Assembly (NCBI RefSeq): GCF_006439395.2
Contig: NZ_CP083950.1
Location: forward strand, 992,001-1,056,000
DNA: 64,000 bases
DNA from: Mesorhizobium sp. B4-1-4
GTDB lineage: Bacteria; Pseudomonadota; Alphaproteobacteria; Rhizobiales; Rhizobiaceae
Direction: 5' to 3'
The notes beneath the pieces were generated by a model that worked only from the letters and a program-made list of their open reading frames with translations, did not search any database and was not told the origin of the DNA. Positions 33,131 through 42,067 of the stretch are shown here, piece by piece. Position 1 is the first letter of the stretch. The number at the start of each line of letters is the position of its first letter. The translations under genes were made by a program, and so were the position numbers.

Positions 33131-35302
33131 TCAGCCGGTTTGGCTGTGTAGCGCACGCGATTTCAGCAGACGACGGATGGCCGCCGCCTTTGCCGGCACG
33201 CCGATCAGATATCCCTGCGCTTCGACGCAGCCATTCTCGCGCAGCATGTCGAGTTGCACCTCGGTCTCGACGCCCTCTGCCGTGACAACAATGCCAAGCT
33301 CGGTGCCGAGCGCGATGATGGTGCGAACGATCGCCGCCGTATCGCGATTGCCCATGTCGCGAATGAAAGAGCGGTCGATCTTGATCTTGTCGACCGGGAA
33401 ACGCCTGAGGTAGCCGAGCGAGGAATAGCCGGTGCCGAAATCATCGAGCGCGATGCGGATGCCGAGTTCGCGCAACTGCCGTAGCGTCTTCAGCACGGCT
33501 TTGCTCTCATCCATCAGCACGGTTTCGGTGATTTCCAGTTCCAACTGGCTGGCCGGCACCTCGGAAAAGGCCAGGGCCGAGATGACGCCGCGGGCAAACC
33601 TGCCGCTTTTGAGCTGCACGGCCGAGACATTGACGGCAATGCGCAAGCCGGGAGGCCAGCTTGCCGCAGCCGCACAGGCCGTCCTCAAGGCCCACTCGCC
33701 AAGCGGCACGATCAGTCCGGTTTCTTCGGCGACCGGGATGAATTGATCCGGAGCGACAGTGCCGCGCGCCGGCGAATGCCAGCGCATCAACGCCTCCGCG
33801 CCGATGATGTCGCCGGAGGCGATGTTCATGATAGGCTGAAAGTCGAGATCGAATTCCTGGCGTGGCAGCGCGGTCTCGAGGTCGACTTCAAGCGCCCGGC
33901 GGGCTTGCACCATGGCGTCCATTCCGGGTTCGAAGAAGCGATAAAGGTTGCGCCCCTCGCTCTTCGCCCGATAGAGCGCCGTATCGGCGTTTTTCAGCAG
34001 CGTATCGGCGTCCCTGCCGTCGTCGGGGAAAACGGCGATGCCCAGGCTGATCCCGACATGCATGTCACGGCTCTTGTCGCGAAACGGTTTTGCGATTGCC
34101 TCGACGATGCGCTTCGCCAGCTTTTCAGCATCGCCGATGCTCTTGAAGTGGAACTGCATGATGACGAACTCGTCGCCGCCGAAGCGGGCGACGATGTCTG
34201 TTTCATTGCGCAGGCAACCCTGCAGCCTCTCGGCGACGCTTTTCAGCAGCCAGTCGCCGGCGGGATGTCCCCATGTATCGTTGACCGCCTTGAAGCGGTC
34301 GAGATCGAGCGAGAAGATCGCCAGCGGCGTGGCCGTCACGTCCTCGAGCGCCAGGTCGAGCCGTTCGCGAAACATCGAGCGGTTGGGCAGTCCGGTCAGC
34401 GTGTCGTGATGCGCAAGATGGGTCATGCGCTCTTCGGTACGGCGGCGTTCGGTAACGTCGTCGAAGGTCGCCACCCACCCGCCGCCGCTCATCGGCTGGC
34501 GTGTGACCAGAATCGTCCTGCCGTCGGTAAGATGCCGATAGGCCGAATGCTTTTTCCCCGCCCGCCGGCAGGCTTCGGTCTTGGCGACCTCGCTGTCGAC
34601 GTCGATCTTCCTGTAGATGCCGAGTTCCAGCAAGCGTTCCAGCGCGTCGCGATGCGTCGTTCCAAGTGGGAAATCCGCCGCGGTGACGTTGTAGAGTTCC
34701 AGGAAACGCCCGTTACGCACGATCAGCTTGCCGGCGGCGTCGTACATCATCAGGCCCTGCGACATGTTGGCGAGTGCGGCGTCGAAACGGCGATGCTGCT
34801 CCTTGAGATCCTGCTCTGCGCGCCGCTGTTCGGTGATGTCCTCGTAGATCGAGACCCAGCCGCCCGGGGCCAGCGGGCGGTGCGAGATGCTGATGATGCG
34901 GCCATCCGACAGCGTCTCTTCGTAGGTCGAGGGTTTTGCCTGGTCGATATAGGGCTTGCGGATGGCGTAGAGTTCATCGGCACTTTGCGAGGCGACGCCG
35001 ATGTCGACGCTGTGCTGCAGGATGTCGATGAAACGGATTCCTGGCCGCATCACCTTGGCGTCGAGACGGAAGATGTTGATGTAGTTGCCGTTGCAGATGA
35101 TCATGCGCTCATCGGCATCGAACATGCACAGGCCATGCGACATGTTCTCGACCGCGGCTGAAAAACGTTCGTTCTGTTCGCGCAGTTCGTCTTCCATGCG
35201 GCGCGAGCGCTCCACGCCTTCGGCTGCCCGCTCCGGGACGACCGAACCATCCTTGACATCCACGACGGGCATGTGGCGCGCCTGCGGTGCGTGACCGAAC
35301 AC
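33131..35302 (-). CDS. PAS-PAS-GGDEF-EAL cyclic di-GMP signalling protein
   Basis: A 723-residue protein with two related PAS modules (about 40-160 and 165-285; NMSHGLCMFDADERM and NMSQGLMMYDAAGKL), a diguanylate cyclase domain with intact RFGGDEF in the middle and a phosphodiesterase domain with GAEALMRW and DDFGTGYSS. Both catalytic motifs look complete, so it may make or break down c-di-GMP, or use one domain for regulation. No transmembrane segment is seen, so sensing is cytoplasmic. The GTG start at 35302 is tentative; ATG at 35272 is an alternative. Confidence 0.92.
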   Translation of the reverse strand: MFGHAPQARHMPVVDVKDGSVVPERAAEGVERSRRMEDELREQNERFSAAVENMSHGLCMFDADERMIICNGNYINIFRLDAKVMRPGIRFIDILQHSVDIGVASQSADELYAIRKPYIDQAKPSTYEETLSDGRIISISHRPLAPGGWVSIYEDITEQRRAEQDLKEQHRRFDAALANMSQGLMMYDAAGKLIVRNGRFLELYNVTAADFPLGTTHRDALERLLELGIYRKIDVDSEVAKTEACRRAGKKHSAYRHLTDGRTILVTRQPMSGGGWVATFDDVTERRRTEERMTHLAHHDTLTGLPNRSMFRERLDLALEDVTATPLAIFSLDLDRFKAVNDTWGHPAGDWLLKSVAERLQGCLRNETDIVARFGGDEFVIMQFHFKSIGDAEKLAKRIVEAIAKPFRDKSRDMHVGISLGIAVFPDDGRDADTLLKNADTALYRAKSEGRNLYRFFEPGMDAMVQARRALEVDLETALPRQEFDLDFQPIMNIASGDIIGAEALMRWHSPARGTVAPDQFIPVAEETGLIVPLGEWALRTACAAAASWPPGLRIAVNVSAVQLKSGRFARGVISALAFSEVPASQLELEITETVLMDESKAVLKTLRQLRELGIRIALDDFGTGYSSLGYLRRFPVDKIKIDRSFIRDMGNRDTAAIVRTIIALGTELGIVVTAEGVETEVQLDMLRENGCVEAQGYLIGVPAKAAAIRRLLKSRALHSQTG

Positions 35303-35337
35303 CGCACTGTTATCCGTTCCGGTTAATTTAGCGTTTT

Positions 35338-35973
35338 CTACCCTACCGCTGACGTCGGAACCTGGTGCCGCGATCTATCGAGCGCCGAAAACCGCTTCAG
35401 GAAGGCATTCTGCGCCGAGGTCACCGAGCGTGGGGTGAAATCGAAGCGCTCGGCGGAAAAACCGCGCGGGCGACCGAAGAATTCGGCCGCCTCGGCGGAT
35501 GAGAAACCAGCGAGCAGTGTCGCCTCGAAATAGGCGGCGATCTGGTCCGCGCGCTTGATCTCCTTGCGCAGCGCCGCCGCCGGTTCAGGAGGCAGCGAGA
35601 AGCGCAGATGGATGGCGCGCTGCAGACGCAATTCGCAGTCCTTGTAGCTGCCGCCCATCACCGATTTGAACGGTGAGATCATGTCACCGATGACATATTC
35701 AGGCGCATCGTGCAGCAGCGCCGCCAGCCGGTCGGCGGCCGAAGCCTGGGGTACCAGTTCGTTGAACAGGGCCTCGACCAACAGCGAATGCTGGGCGACC
35801 GAAAAGGCATGCTCCCCCCTGGTCTGGCCATTCCATCGGGCGACACGGGCGAGCCCGTGGGCAATATCCGAAATCTCTATGTCGAGCGGCGAGGGGTCTA
35901 GCAGGTCAAGCCGGCGGCCGGACAGCATGCGCTGCCAGGCGCGTGGCGGCGCGCCGGTGCGGTCTGCCGCCAT
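35338..35973 (-). CDS. HD-domain phosphohydrolase (YfbR-like)
   Basis: A 211-residue HD-superfamily protein. The metal-binding residues are seen in RGEHAFSVAQHSLLVEALF (His) and LAALLHDAPEYVIGD (His-Asp), with a later Asp in EIKRADQIAAYFEA. YfbR-type members are 5'-nucleotidases acting on deoxynucleoside monophosphates; other relatives act on different nucleotides. Its ATG shares one base with the stop of ygfZ (TGATG), so the two genes are translationally coupled. Confidence 0.85.
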   Translation of the reverse strand: MAADRTGAPPRAWQRMLSGRRLDLLDPSPLDIEISDIAHGLARVARWNGQTRGEHAFSVAQHSLLVEALFNELVPQASAADRLAALLHDAPEYVIGDMISPFKSVMGGSYKDCELRLQRAIHLRFSLPPEPAAALRKEIKRADQIAAYFEATLLAGFSSAEAAEFFGRPRGFSAERFDFTPRSVTSAQNAFLKRFSALDRSRHQVPTSAVG

Positions 35974-36833
35974 CAGGCTTCCTCCGCGCTGACGGCTTCC
36001 TGCGGGAAGGTGAAGTTGGCCCAGCCGGGGATGGTCAGCGTCACTGGGACATCATCCGCCAGGATCGGCTGGCCAACATCCATCGCTGCCTTGACCCTGT
36101 CGATGCGGGCGATGGCAAGCCCCGTTGTGCCGGCACTCGAGCCGAGCGTGCCGACGGGCCGTCCTTCGACGGTCAGTTCGGTGCCCGCAACTGGCAGCGG
36201 AAGCCTGCCCTCGACAATCAGCACACGCCGCCTGGCCGTGCCGCGATGTTGCATGCGCGAGACGACTTCCTGGCCTATATAGCAGCCCTTCTTGAAGCCG
36301 ACGCCGCCCAGTTCGTCGAGCAGCACGTCATGCGGGAAGGCCTCGCCCAACACATAATCGGCGCCGCTTTCGGCAATGCCGTGGGCGGTGCGAAAGGCTT
36401 GCCATGCGGCGATGTCGCCGGTTTCCGCAGCGTCGGCATAGGAGCGCGTGACGGGTTCATCGCGAAAGCGCCTGTCGGCAACTGCTGTTGAATCATTTTG
36501 TGAAGCGATTGACTCCATTCCCCAGACAAGAGTGACAAGCGCCTGTTCCAGCTTGGCAATTTCGACCTTGGCGCGGAGCTTGTAGAGTATCAGCCGGCGA
36601 ACGAAATCATCTGAAATGGCGGCACGGCATTCGAGCCGGAAGGCGTTTTCGCCGGCGCGCGAGATCAGGAAGTCGAACAGGATCTTGCCTTGCGGCGCCA
36701 GAAGCGCGCCGGGCTTAGCTTCGCCGTCGCCAAGCGTGTCGAGATCGGTGGTCAGGATATTTTGCAGAAAGTGTTCGGCATCCGGGCCGGAGACGGAGAT
36801 GAGCGCGCGATCTTTCAGCTGGGCAAAGGGCAT
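35973..36833 (-). CDS. ygfZ: Folate-binding protein YgfZ (iron-sulfur cluster repair/assembly)
   Basis: A 286-residue protein of the GcvT-like YgfZ/Iba57 family that binds tetrahydrofolate and supports assembly or repair of 4Fe-4S enzymes. The hallmark KKGCYIGQEVVSR with the conserved Cys lies near residue 195. The start is placed at the ATG of MPFAQLKDRALISVSG, where the family begins; a TTG nine codons upstream is possible. It is co-transcribed with the HD gene and divergent from the dihydroorotase-like gene, 82 bases away. Confidence 0.9.
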   Translation of the reverse strand: MPFAQLKDRALISVSGPDAEHFLQNILTTDLDTLGDGEAKPGALLAPQGKILFDFLISRAGENAFRLECRAAISDDFVRRLILYKLRAKVEIAKLEQALVTLVWGMESIASQNDSTAVADRRFRDEPVTRSYADAAETGDIAAWQAFRTAHGIAESGADYVLGEAFPHDVLLDELGGVGFKKGCYIGQEVVSRMQHRGTARRRVLIVEGRLPLPVAGTELTVEGRPVGTLGSSAGTTGLAIARIDRVKAAMDVGQPILADDVPVTLTIPGWANFTFPQEAVSAEEA

Positions 36834-36915
36834 GGGGCGGATAAAAGCCTGATCTTGCAAAACGGTTGGCCATTACGTAAGCCGCTGGCACTCCCCCCGC
36901 AAGAGATCGATCAGC

Positions 36916-38247
36916 ATGGCCAACACCTACGACCTCATCCTGACAGGCGGCATCGTGGTCAACCATGACGGCGAGGGGGCGCGCGACATTGGCGTGAAGA
37001 ATGGGCGCATCGCCGCCATCGGCGATCTCCACCAGGCTTCGGCGGGCGAGACCATCGACTGCCGGGGCCTGCACATCCTGCCGGGCGTCATCGACAGCCA
37101 GGTGCATTTTCGTGAACCCGGACTGGAGCACAAGGAGGACCTGGAAACGGGCTCACGCGCGGCGGTGCTTGGCGGTGTCACTGCCGTGTTCGAAATGCCC
37201 AACACCAACCCGTTGACCACCAGCGATACAACGCTTGCCGACAAGGTCCGGCGCGGCAGTGGCCGCATGCATTGCGATTTTGCGTTTTGGGTCGGCGGCA
37301 CCCGCGACAACGCCAGGGATGTCGGCGAGCTCGAGCGGTTGCCGGGCGCGGCCGGAATAAAGGTCTTCATGGGGTCGTCCACCGGCGATCTGCTGGTCGA
37401 GGACGACGAAGGTGTCGCCTCGATCCTGAGGAATACTCGCCGCCGGGCCGCTTTCCATTCCGAGGACGAGTTCCGGCTGCGCGAGCGTCTGGGCTTACGC
37501 ATCGAGGGCGACCCGTCTTCGCATCCGGTCTGGCGTGACGAGATCGCGGCCTTGCGCTGCACGGAACGCCTGGTGCACATCGCGCGCAACGTTCGCGCCC
37601 GCATCCACGTCCTGCATATCTCGACCGCGGAGGAAATATTGTTCCTTGAGCAGCACAAGGACGTCGCGACCTGCGAGGCGACGCCGCACCATTTGACGCT
37701 GAGTGCCGACGACTATGCCCGGCTCGGCACGCTGATCCAGATGAACCCGCCGGTGCGTGCCGCGCGCCACCGCGACGGCGTCTGGCATGGCATCGCACAA
37801 GGCATTGTCGACGTGCTTGGCTCCGACCACGCCCCGCATAAGCTTGCCGAGAAGGCAAAACCCTATCCGGCCTCGCCCTCGGGGATGACCGGCGTGCAGA
37901 CCCTGGTGCCGATCATGCTCGACCACGTCAATGCTGGGCGCCTGACCCTGCAGCGCTTCGTCGACCTCTCGAGCCATGGTCCGCAGCGAATCTTCGGCAT
38001 GGCCAGAAAGGGGCGCATCGCTGCGGGCTACGATGCCGACTTCACCATCGTCGACATGAAGCGGCGCGAGACCATCACCAATGCGCAGGCCGGTTCGAAG
38101 GCTGGCTGGACGCCTTATGAGGGCAAGCAAGTCACCGGCTGGCCGGTCGGCACCATCATTCGTGGTCGACGCGTCATGTGGGAAGGCGAAATCGCTGCGC
38201 CCGGCCAGGGCAGGGCGGTGGAGTTTTCCGAGGCGCTGCCGGGTTAG
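36916..38247 (+). CDS. Dihydroorotase-like amidohydrolase (PyrC family)
   Basis: A 443-residue metal-dependent amidohydrolase of the dihydroorotase/allantoinase group, 24 bases shorter than nothing obvious and of normal length. Visible motifs are VIDSQVHFREPG, GIKVFMGSSTGD with the bridging Lys, FHSEDEF, VLHISTAEE and VLGSDHAPH with the catalytic Asp. The first metal ligand of the usual HxH is Gln62 here (QVH64). Other ligands seem present. It may be a true dihydroorotase with an altered metal site or an amidohydrolase with another cyclic amide substrate. pyrE is 20 kb away. Confidence 0.85.
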   Translation: MANTYDLILTGGIVVNHDGEGARDIGVKNGRIAAIGDLHQASAGETIDCRGLHILPGVIDSQVHFREPGLEHKEDLETGSRAAVLGGVTAVFEMPNTNPLTTSDTTLADKVRRGSGRMHCDFAFWVGGTRDNARDVGELERLPGAAGIKVFMGSSTGDLLVEDDEGVASILRNTRRRAAFHSEDEFRLRERLGLRIEGDPSSHPVWRDEIAALRCTERLVHIARNVRARIHVLHISTAEEILFLEQHKDVATCEATPHHLTLSADDYARLGTLIQMNPPVRAARHRDGVWHGIAQGIVDVLGSDHAPHKLAEKAKPYPASPSGMTGVQTLVPIMLDHVNAGRLTLQRFVDLSSHGPQRIFGMARKGRIAAGYDADFTIVDMKRRETITNAQAGSKAGWTPYEGKQVTGWPVGTIIRGRRVMWEGEIAAPGQGRAVEFSEALPG

Positions 38248-38331
38248 GTCAATCATCGGCGCTGCGTCACGTCTTTGATTTTTAAGCGTTCTGCACTATA
38301 TCAGGGACATTGTGATCGCACATATCACGCC

Positions 38332-38527
38332 ATGATTGACCCGGCCGCGTTCCCAGAGCTGCAAGCGCTCTTGTGGAGCCGTGATCCTGCACGCCCGATC
38401 CTGCCGAGGAAGCATTTGCGTTGTACGAGCGCAATTGGCGCTTTGGCGATCAAACCCGGCTTACGGCGCGCGAAAGCTGCTTATCCAGAATCTCGCCAAC
38501 GAATTCGGTCACGGCATCCTTTTTTAA
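38332..38527 (+). pseudogene. Frameshifted remnant of a small conserved-type protein
   Basis: Reading across three frames gives one coherent 64-residue protein. MIDPAAFPELQALLWSRDPA (to ILP) is in frame one, EEAFALYERNWRFGD and QTRLTARES follow after a shift near 38405, and LIQNLANEFGHGILF plus a TAA stop follow after a second shift near 38482. Each block continues the protein sense of the last, which is unlikely by chance. The intact function is unknown to me. As written the gene cannot give the full protein, so it is called a pseudogene; sequencing error at two sites is the alternative. Confidence 0.6.
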
Positions 38528-38657
38528 CTGCCGGCTAGGATTCCGCCATCACCGAAAGAACCTGCCGGCCCGCTCAAACAATAGCGCCCACGATCTGTAT
38601 GAGCGAACTGGCTCCTGAGCTTCGCACAGTCTTCCCACAAACAGACGGACTACAAGC

Positions 38658-39452
38658 TCAGTCGCCGGCGACGAAGAAGGACCATTGTCCGGCGGGCGTG
38701 ATGCCGACGCGGTAGAAGATATAGGCGCCGAACTGCTTCATGTCGTCGAAATCACCGGCGGTGACGATCTTGAACAGCTCGACCCGTTGCTTGGCGTCGA
38801 GCTTGTCCAGCGGCAGCGCGAAGAAGTAGGGCCAGACATAGAGTTCCTGCGGTGTCCCGGCGTCGACATGGACATAACCGGCACTGAGCACTTCCTCCAG
38901 AATGGCCAGGATCTCCTGGCCATCCGGGTCGCCCGAGAGCCCTTTCAGGAAGGCGACGGCATCGCCATCGATGTCGGTCAGCGACAGCTGGGTCATGCTG
39001 TCGCCCTTGCCGATCATGGGCCTCAGCATCTCGATGTCGCCGCTCTTGCAGGCTTCGATGATCAAGTCATGCATGCGCCGTACCGGCTCGGGCAGCTTGC
39101 CGAGGTCGTAGACCACCTCCGGCGGGGGCGCCTCGGGATCGACACGCGGCCTGTTGGAGCCGCTATCGGCAGGGCTGTCGGGCTCTGCCGCGTCCGGTTC
39201 GGCCGGCTGCCTGGTCGAAGGCGTTCCCACCGGGTCGGGCATTGGAATGGCGCTGCCGGGCGGTGAGACATTGTCGTCCGCCGATGGTATGACCGGCGAG
39301 GGGAGCTCCTCGTGCTGGATTTCGCTCAATGCATGGGCAGGGCTGCTTGCGAGGCACATCAACAGGGGGATGGCGGCGCAGCAAGCAGCAAAGCGGATGT
39401 GGAGGACCAAGCCCTTCGGCCTGCCTGACACCGGAAAATTCACTGCCCGCAT
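38658..39452 (-). CDS. Exported hypothetical protein
   Basis: A 264-residue protein without a family I recognise. It has an N-terminal basic stretch and a signal peptide (hydrophobic 16-40, ending at SPAHA), a proline/acid-rich linker (about 45-110), and a C-terminal domain containing RRMHDLIIEACKSGDIEMLR and PYFFALPLDKLDAKQRVELF. The PVRRMHDLI-GDIEMLRPMI text resembles a short helical repeat. It is probably periplasmic. The ATG is immediately preceded by GGAG, an unusually short spacing, so the start is tentative. It is followed upstream on the same strand by another small gene. Confidence 0.72.
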   Translation of the reverse strand: MRAVNFPVSGRPKGLVLHIRFAACCAAIPLLMCLASSPAHALSEIQHEELPSPVIPSADDNVSPPGSAIPMPDPVGTPSTRQPAEPDAAEPDSPADSGSNRPRVDPEAPPPEVVYDLGKLPEPVRRMHDLIIEACKSGDIEMLRPMIGKGDSMTQLSLTDIDGDAVAFLKGLSGDPDGQEILAILEEVLSAGYVHVDAGTPQELYVWPYFFALPLDKLDAKQRVELFKIVTAGDFDDMKQFGAYIFYRVGITPAGQWSFFVAGD

Positions 39453-39512
39453 CTCCTGCTCACGGGCATGGTGCCCGAACGGAACTCCATCGTCAAAGAA
39501 CCGGACGTCGGT

Positions 39513-39770
39513 TCAGTGCCGCAGCCGCTCGGGTTCGAAGGCGCCAGCAATGACCTTTTCACGCATGCGGTCGAGCAGGGCAAGCGCCGATGTCTCGCCG
39601 TTGGCGCGCAGCATCTCACCGAATGCGGTCTCAAGCGCCGCCTCGGCAATGATCTCGGGCTCGATGCCGGCCGAAAGGCCTTCCGCCCAGGCTTCGCTGT
39701 GGCTCTCAACCGCCGTCAGGCGCTTTTCTTCCCTGACCAGCGCGTCGATGTCATTGGCAGCATGTTCCAT
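39513..39770 (-). CDS. Small hypothetical protein
   Basis: An 85-residue acidic, mostly helical protein (MEHAANDIDALVREEKRL; SHSEAWAEGLSAGIEPEIIA; ALLDRMREKVIAGAF). The family is not recognised. The ATG at 39770, with GGTGGA 9 bases upstream, is preferred to a start 11 codons earlier. It lies 60 bases upstream of the exported hypothetical gene and could share its transcript. No cysteines or membrane segment are seen. Confidence 0.68.
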   Translation of the reverse strand: MEHAANDIDALVREEKRLTAVESHSEAWAEGLSAGIEPEIIAEAALETAFGEMLRANGETSALALLDRMREKVIAGAFEPERLRH

Positions 39771-40220
39771 AAGCGATGTCCACCCTTTCAAGCGGCAACC
39801 CATCAGTGTGGATCAGGCTTGATCTGTTCTGTTCACACGCGGCCTCGAATAAGTCTCTGTAAATACGACATTTTTTTGATCGTCTTTGACAGGGGCCAAC
39901 TGTGTCTGGCGAAGCTGCGTTTCAACCCGTATCAAACTTAGCCGATTAGGCCGGCCTGCGGGGCGAAAACCTTCAGTTTGAGTTAATTCCGCATCCGTGC
40001 GGTAACGTTTAATTAACGCTGTTGCACAAGTGCAACATCAGGATTGCACCAAGACATTGATGGCACAAGACGGATATGGCTGTCGTCGCCCGCAGCGGCG
40101 AGAATATCTGTTGATGGACGTCCAGACTGCCTTATCGACTCAAGCAGCAGCCGCAGAACCGATACCTTTGCTTCACGCAATTCCAGATTGAATGCGTTCC
40201 AGGTCTTCCTGCCGGTGTCA
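39771..40220. other. Intergenic region with AT-rich core and palindrome
   Basis: A 450-base gap that supplies the promoter of the leftward small gene. It contains AT-rich text TTTAATTAACG near 40008 and a perfect palindrome at 40020-40037. One open frame on the minus strand (40013-40231) would overlap the neighbouring gene end; it has no family likeness and is not called. Confidence 0.4.
40020..40037. promoter_or_regulatory. Palindrome TGTTGCAC-AA-GTGCAACA
   Basis: Perfect 8-bp arms around an AA centre. The left half plus centre (TGTTGCACAA) equals ten bases of the 12-mer shared by the leaders of porins 1 and 3. It may be a binding site of a regulator that also acts on the porins, or a chance hairpin. 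Confidence 0.4.
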
Positions 40221-40598
40221 CTAGTTGCCATAGCGCGAGGCGATGTCGCGCGACAGCGTCTCGCCTTCTTTCATGTAGCGGCTGATGGCTTCCGTGGCTG
40301 ACGTTGTACACCGTGTATAAGTGCCCCCGAAGGAGCGATAGCCGCGGTTGAAGCTGGCGATGAAGCGGGCGCGCCGCTCGGCATCCGGGTTCTCCGAATC
40401 GATCAGCTTCTGCATCTCGACACGCCATTGGTCGCCCTTCTCGCCGCACAAATTGCGCAGGAAATGCAGTGATCCCAGGATTTCGGCCAGCCGCATCAAT
40501 CCGGGCTCGAACGGCGCCTCGGCACTCGACGCAGGCCGCGCCGCCAGTGTCATGCCGACGGCGAGGCACAAAGCGACGAGAAATGGAGAGCGGCTCAT
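40221..40598 (-). CDS. TIGR02301-type exported protein
   Basis: A 125-residue protein with a signal peptide (about 1-26, ending ASSAEA) and a compact domain with LHFLRNLCGEKGDQWRVEM, FNRGYRSFGGTYTRC and ISRYMKEGETLSRDI. Two cysteines (in LCGE and TRCT) could form a disulfide in the periplasm. I associate this text with the alphaproteobacterial family TIGR02301 of unknown function. It lies 62 bases downstream of the NUDIX gene on the same strand, possibly as one unit. Confidence 0.78.
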   Translation of the reverse strand: MSRSPFLVALCLAVGMTLAARPASSAEAPFEPGLMRLAEILGSLHFLRNLCGEKGDQWRVEMQKLIDSENPDAERRARFIASFNRGYRSFGGTYTRCTTSATEAISRYMKEGETLSRDIASRYGN

Positions 40599-40660
40599 AA
40601 ATCTATGTGACCAAACAATTTGTCGCCTGCAAGGCGTTTCCAGAACAACTCTTGAGGTTT

Positions 40661-41095
40661 TCAGCGACTTTCAGAGGAGCTGTCGGAACGGCCGAGCAAC
40701 TCCTGCGCGACCATAAGCACCGAACCGGCGAGCGGCAGCGCCGCCATCTCGCGGAGGGTGTAGAAGGCGGCTGTCTCGGCATCGTCACTAGCCACCGCCT
40801 CGCCGCCGGCATAGGCGGCGCCGAAGACGGTGAGGCGATAGTCGACCGGGTGCCTGTCGTCTCTGCCGTCGATATGGATTTCCCGAAGCGGGCGAAAACC
40901 AGCGGCATGCAAACCAGTCTCCTCCATGAGTTCGCGCCGAGCCGCATCCTCCAGTGTCTCGCCAGCCTCGACCTTGCCGCCCGGAAAGGCATACAGCCCC
41001 TGGGAAGGCTGCCTTGCCCGCTTCACCAGCAGCACGGTGTCGTTGCGCACCACGGCGACCGAGACTGCCGGCAGCGTCTTTCGTGTATCGTTCAT
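40661..41095 (-). CDS. NUDIX hydrolase
   Basis: A 144-residue hydrolase of nucleoside diphosphates linked to another moiety. The complete Nudix box is at 40-62 (GGKVEAGETLEDAARRELME continuing ETGL), with all Glu residues for magnesium. The NTP substrate is unknown: it resembles MutT/ADP-ribose-pyrophosphatase-like small enzymes. The ATG at 41095 follows AGGGG and starts just before the domain; an ATG 16 codons upstream is less likely. It sits upstream of the TIGR02301-type gene. Confidence 0.87.
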   Translation of the reverse strand: MNDTRKTLPAVSVAVVRNDTVLLVKRARQPSQGLYAFPGGKVEAGETLEDAARRELMEETGLHAAGFRPLREIHIDGRDDRHPVDYRLTVFGAAYAGGEAVASDDAETAAFYTLREMAALPLAGSVLMVAQELLGRSDSSSESR

Positions 41096-41223
41096 GGCCC
41101 CTGACCGTTCGATTGCCCGCAGCCCGCTGTGGACGGCCGCCATGAGACAGCTTTAGCGGTTGCAGTGCGGCTATTCCATCGCCACTTTCTGGCTGAACCG
41201 TTCCAAGGCAGGAGCTATCGATC

Positions 41224-41985
41224 ATGTGCGGACGTTTTGCCTTGACTGCGACGCCGGACCAGACCGCTGCCTTTCTGGGCATGACGGAGCTCGAGGATTT
41301 TCCGGTGCGCTACAACATCGCGCCGACTCAGCCGGTCCTGATGGCGACCGCCGGCGCGCCGAGGGCGCCGGGCTCCAACTTGCCGGATCGCCGCCCGATG
41401 CTGGTGCGCTGGGGGCTCATTCCCGCTTGGGTCAAGGACACCAGGGAGTTTCCGCTGCTGTTCAACGCGCGCTCGGAAGGGGCAATCGAGAAGGCCTCGT
41501 TCAAGGCCGCCATGCGCCACCGCCGCGCTCTGGTGCCGGCGTCCGGCTTCTACGAGTGGCGGCAAACAGACGGCAAGAAGGGGCAGCCTTACTGGATACG
41601 GCCCCGGCATGGCGGGTTGGTCGCCTTTGCCGGTTTGATCGAAACCTATGCCGAGCCCGGTGGTTCGGAGATGGACACCGGCGCGATCCTGACCGTCAAC
41701 GCCAACGCCGACATCGCCCATATCCATGACCGGATGCCGGTGGTGATCGATATCTCTGACTTTGCCCGCTGGCTGGATTGTCGCACGCAGGAGCCGCGCG
41801 ACGTTACCGATCTCTTGCGGCCGGTTCAGCCAGATTTCTTCGAGGCAATTCCCGTCTCCGACCTCGTCAACAAGGTCGCCAACACCGGACCGGAGATTCA
41901 GGTGAGGGGCGAGATCGGGCCGGTGCCCGAGAAGGCTAGGCGCCAGAAGCCCGGCGCTGATGACAGTCAGATGACGCTATTTTAG
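41224..41985 (+). CDS. SRAP domain protein (YedK/HMCES-like)
   Basis: A 253-residue protein that forms a covalent thiazolidine link with abasic sites in single-stranded DNA, shielding them from cleavage. Cys2, which becomes the N-terminus after Met removal, Asn81 (NARSEG), Glu111 (GFYEW) and His168 (IHDRMP) correspond to the active-site residues of YedK. FALTATPDQ and YNIAPTQPV are other family blocks. A short basic tail follows. It is a single gene divergent from the NUDIX unit. Confidence 0.92.
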   Translation: MCGRFALTATPDQTAAFLGMTELEDFPVRYNIAPTQPVLMATAGAPRAPGSNLPDRRPMLVRWGLIPAWVKDTREFPLLFNARSEGAIEKASFKAAMRHRRALVPASGFYEWRQTDGKKGQPYWIRPRHGGLVAFAGLIETYAEPGGSEMDTGAILTVNANADIAHIHDRMPVVIDISDFARWLDCRTQEPRDVTDLLRPVQPDFFEAIPVSDLVNKVANTGPEIQVRGEIGPVPEKARRQKPGADDSQMTLF

Positions 41986-42067
41986 CCCAAGCTGCTTGAA
42001 GCTCAGCCCTGGCACCCTTATTTCGGCGCCAATTCCCAGGCGCCTTTTGCGCTGGCCGCGCACTGCT

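Noticed and set aside
40013-40231. 72-codon minus-strand frame after the TIGR02301-type gene
   Set aside because: It overlaps the end of that gene in another frame, includes the palindrome, and its protein resembles nothing known to me. It is not excluded, only unsupported.
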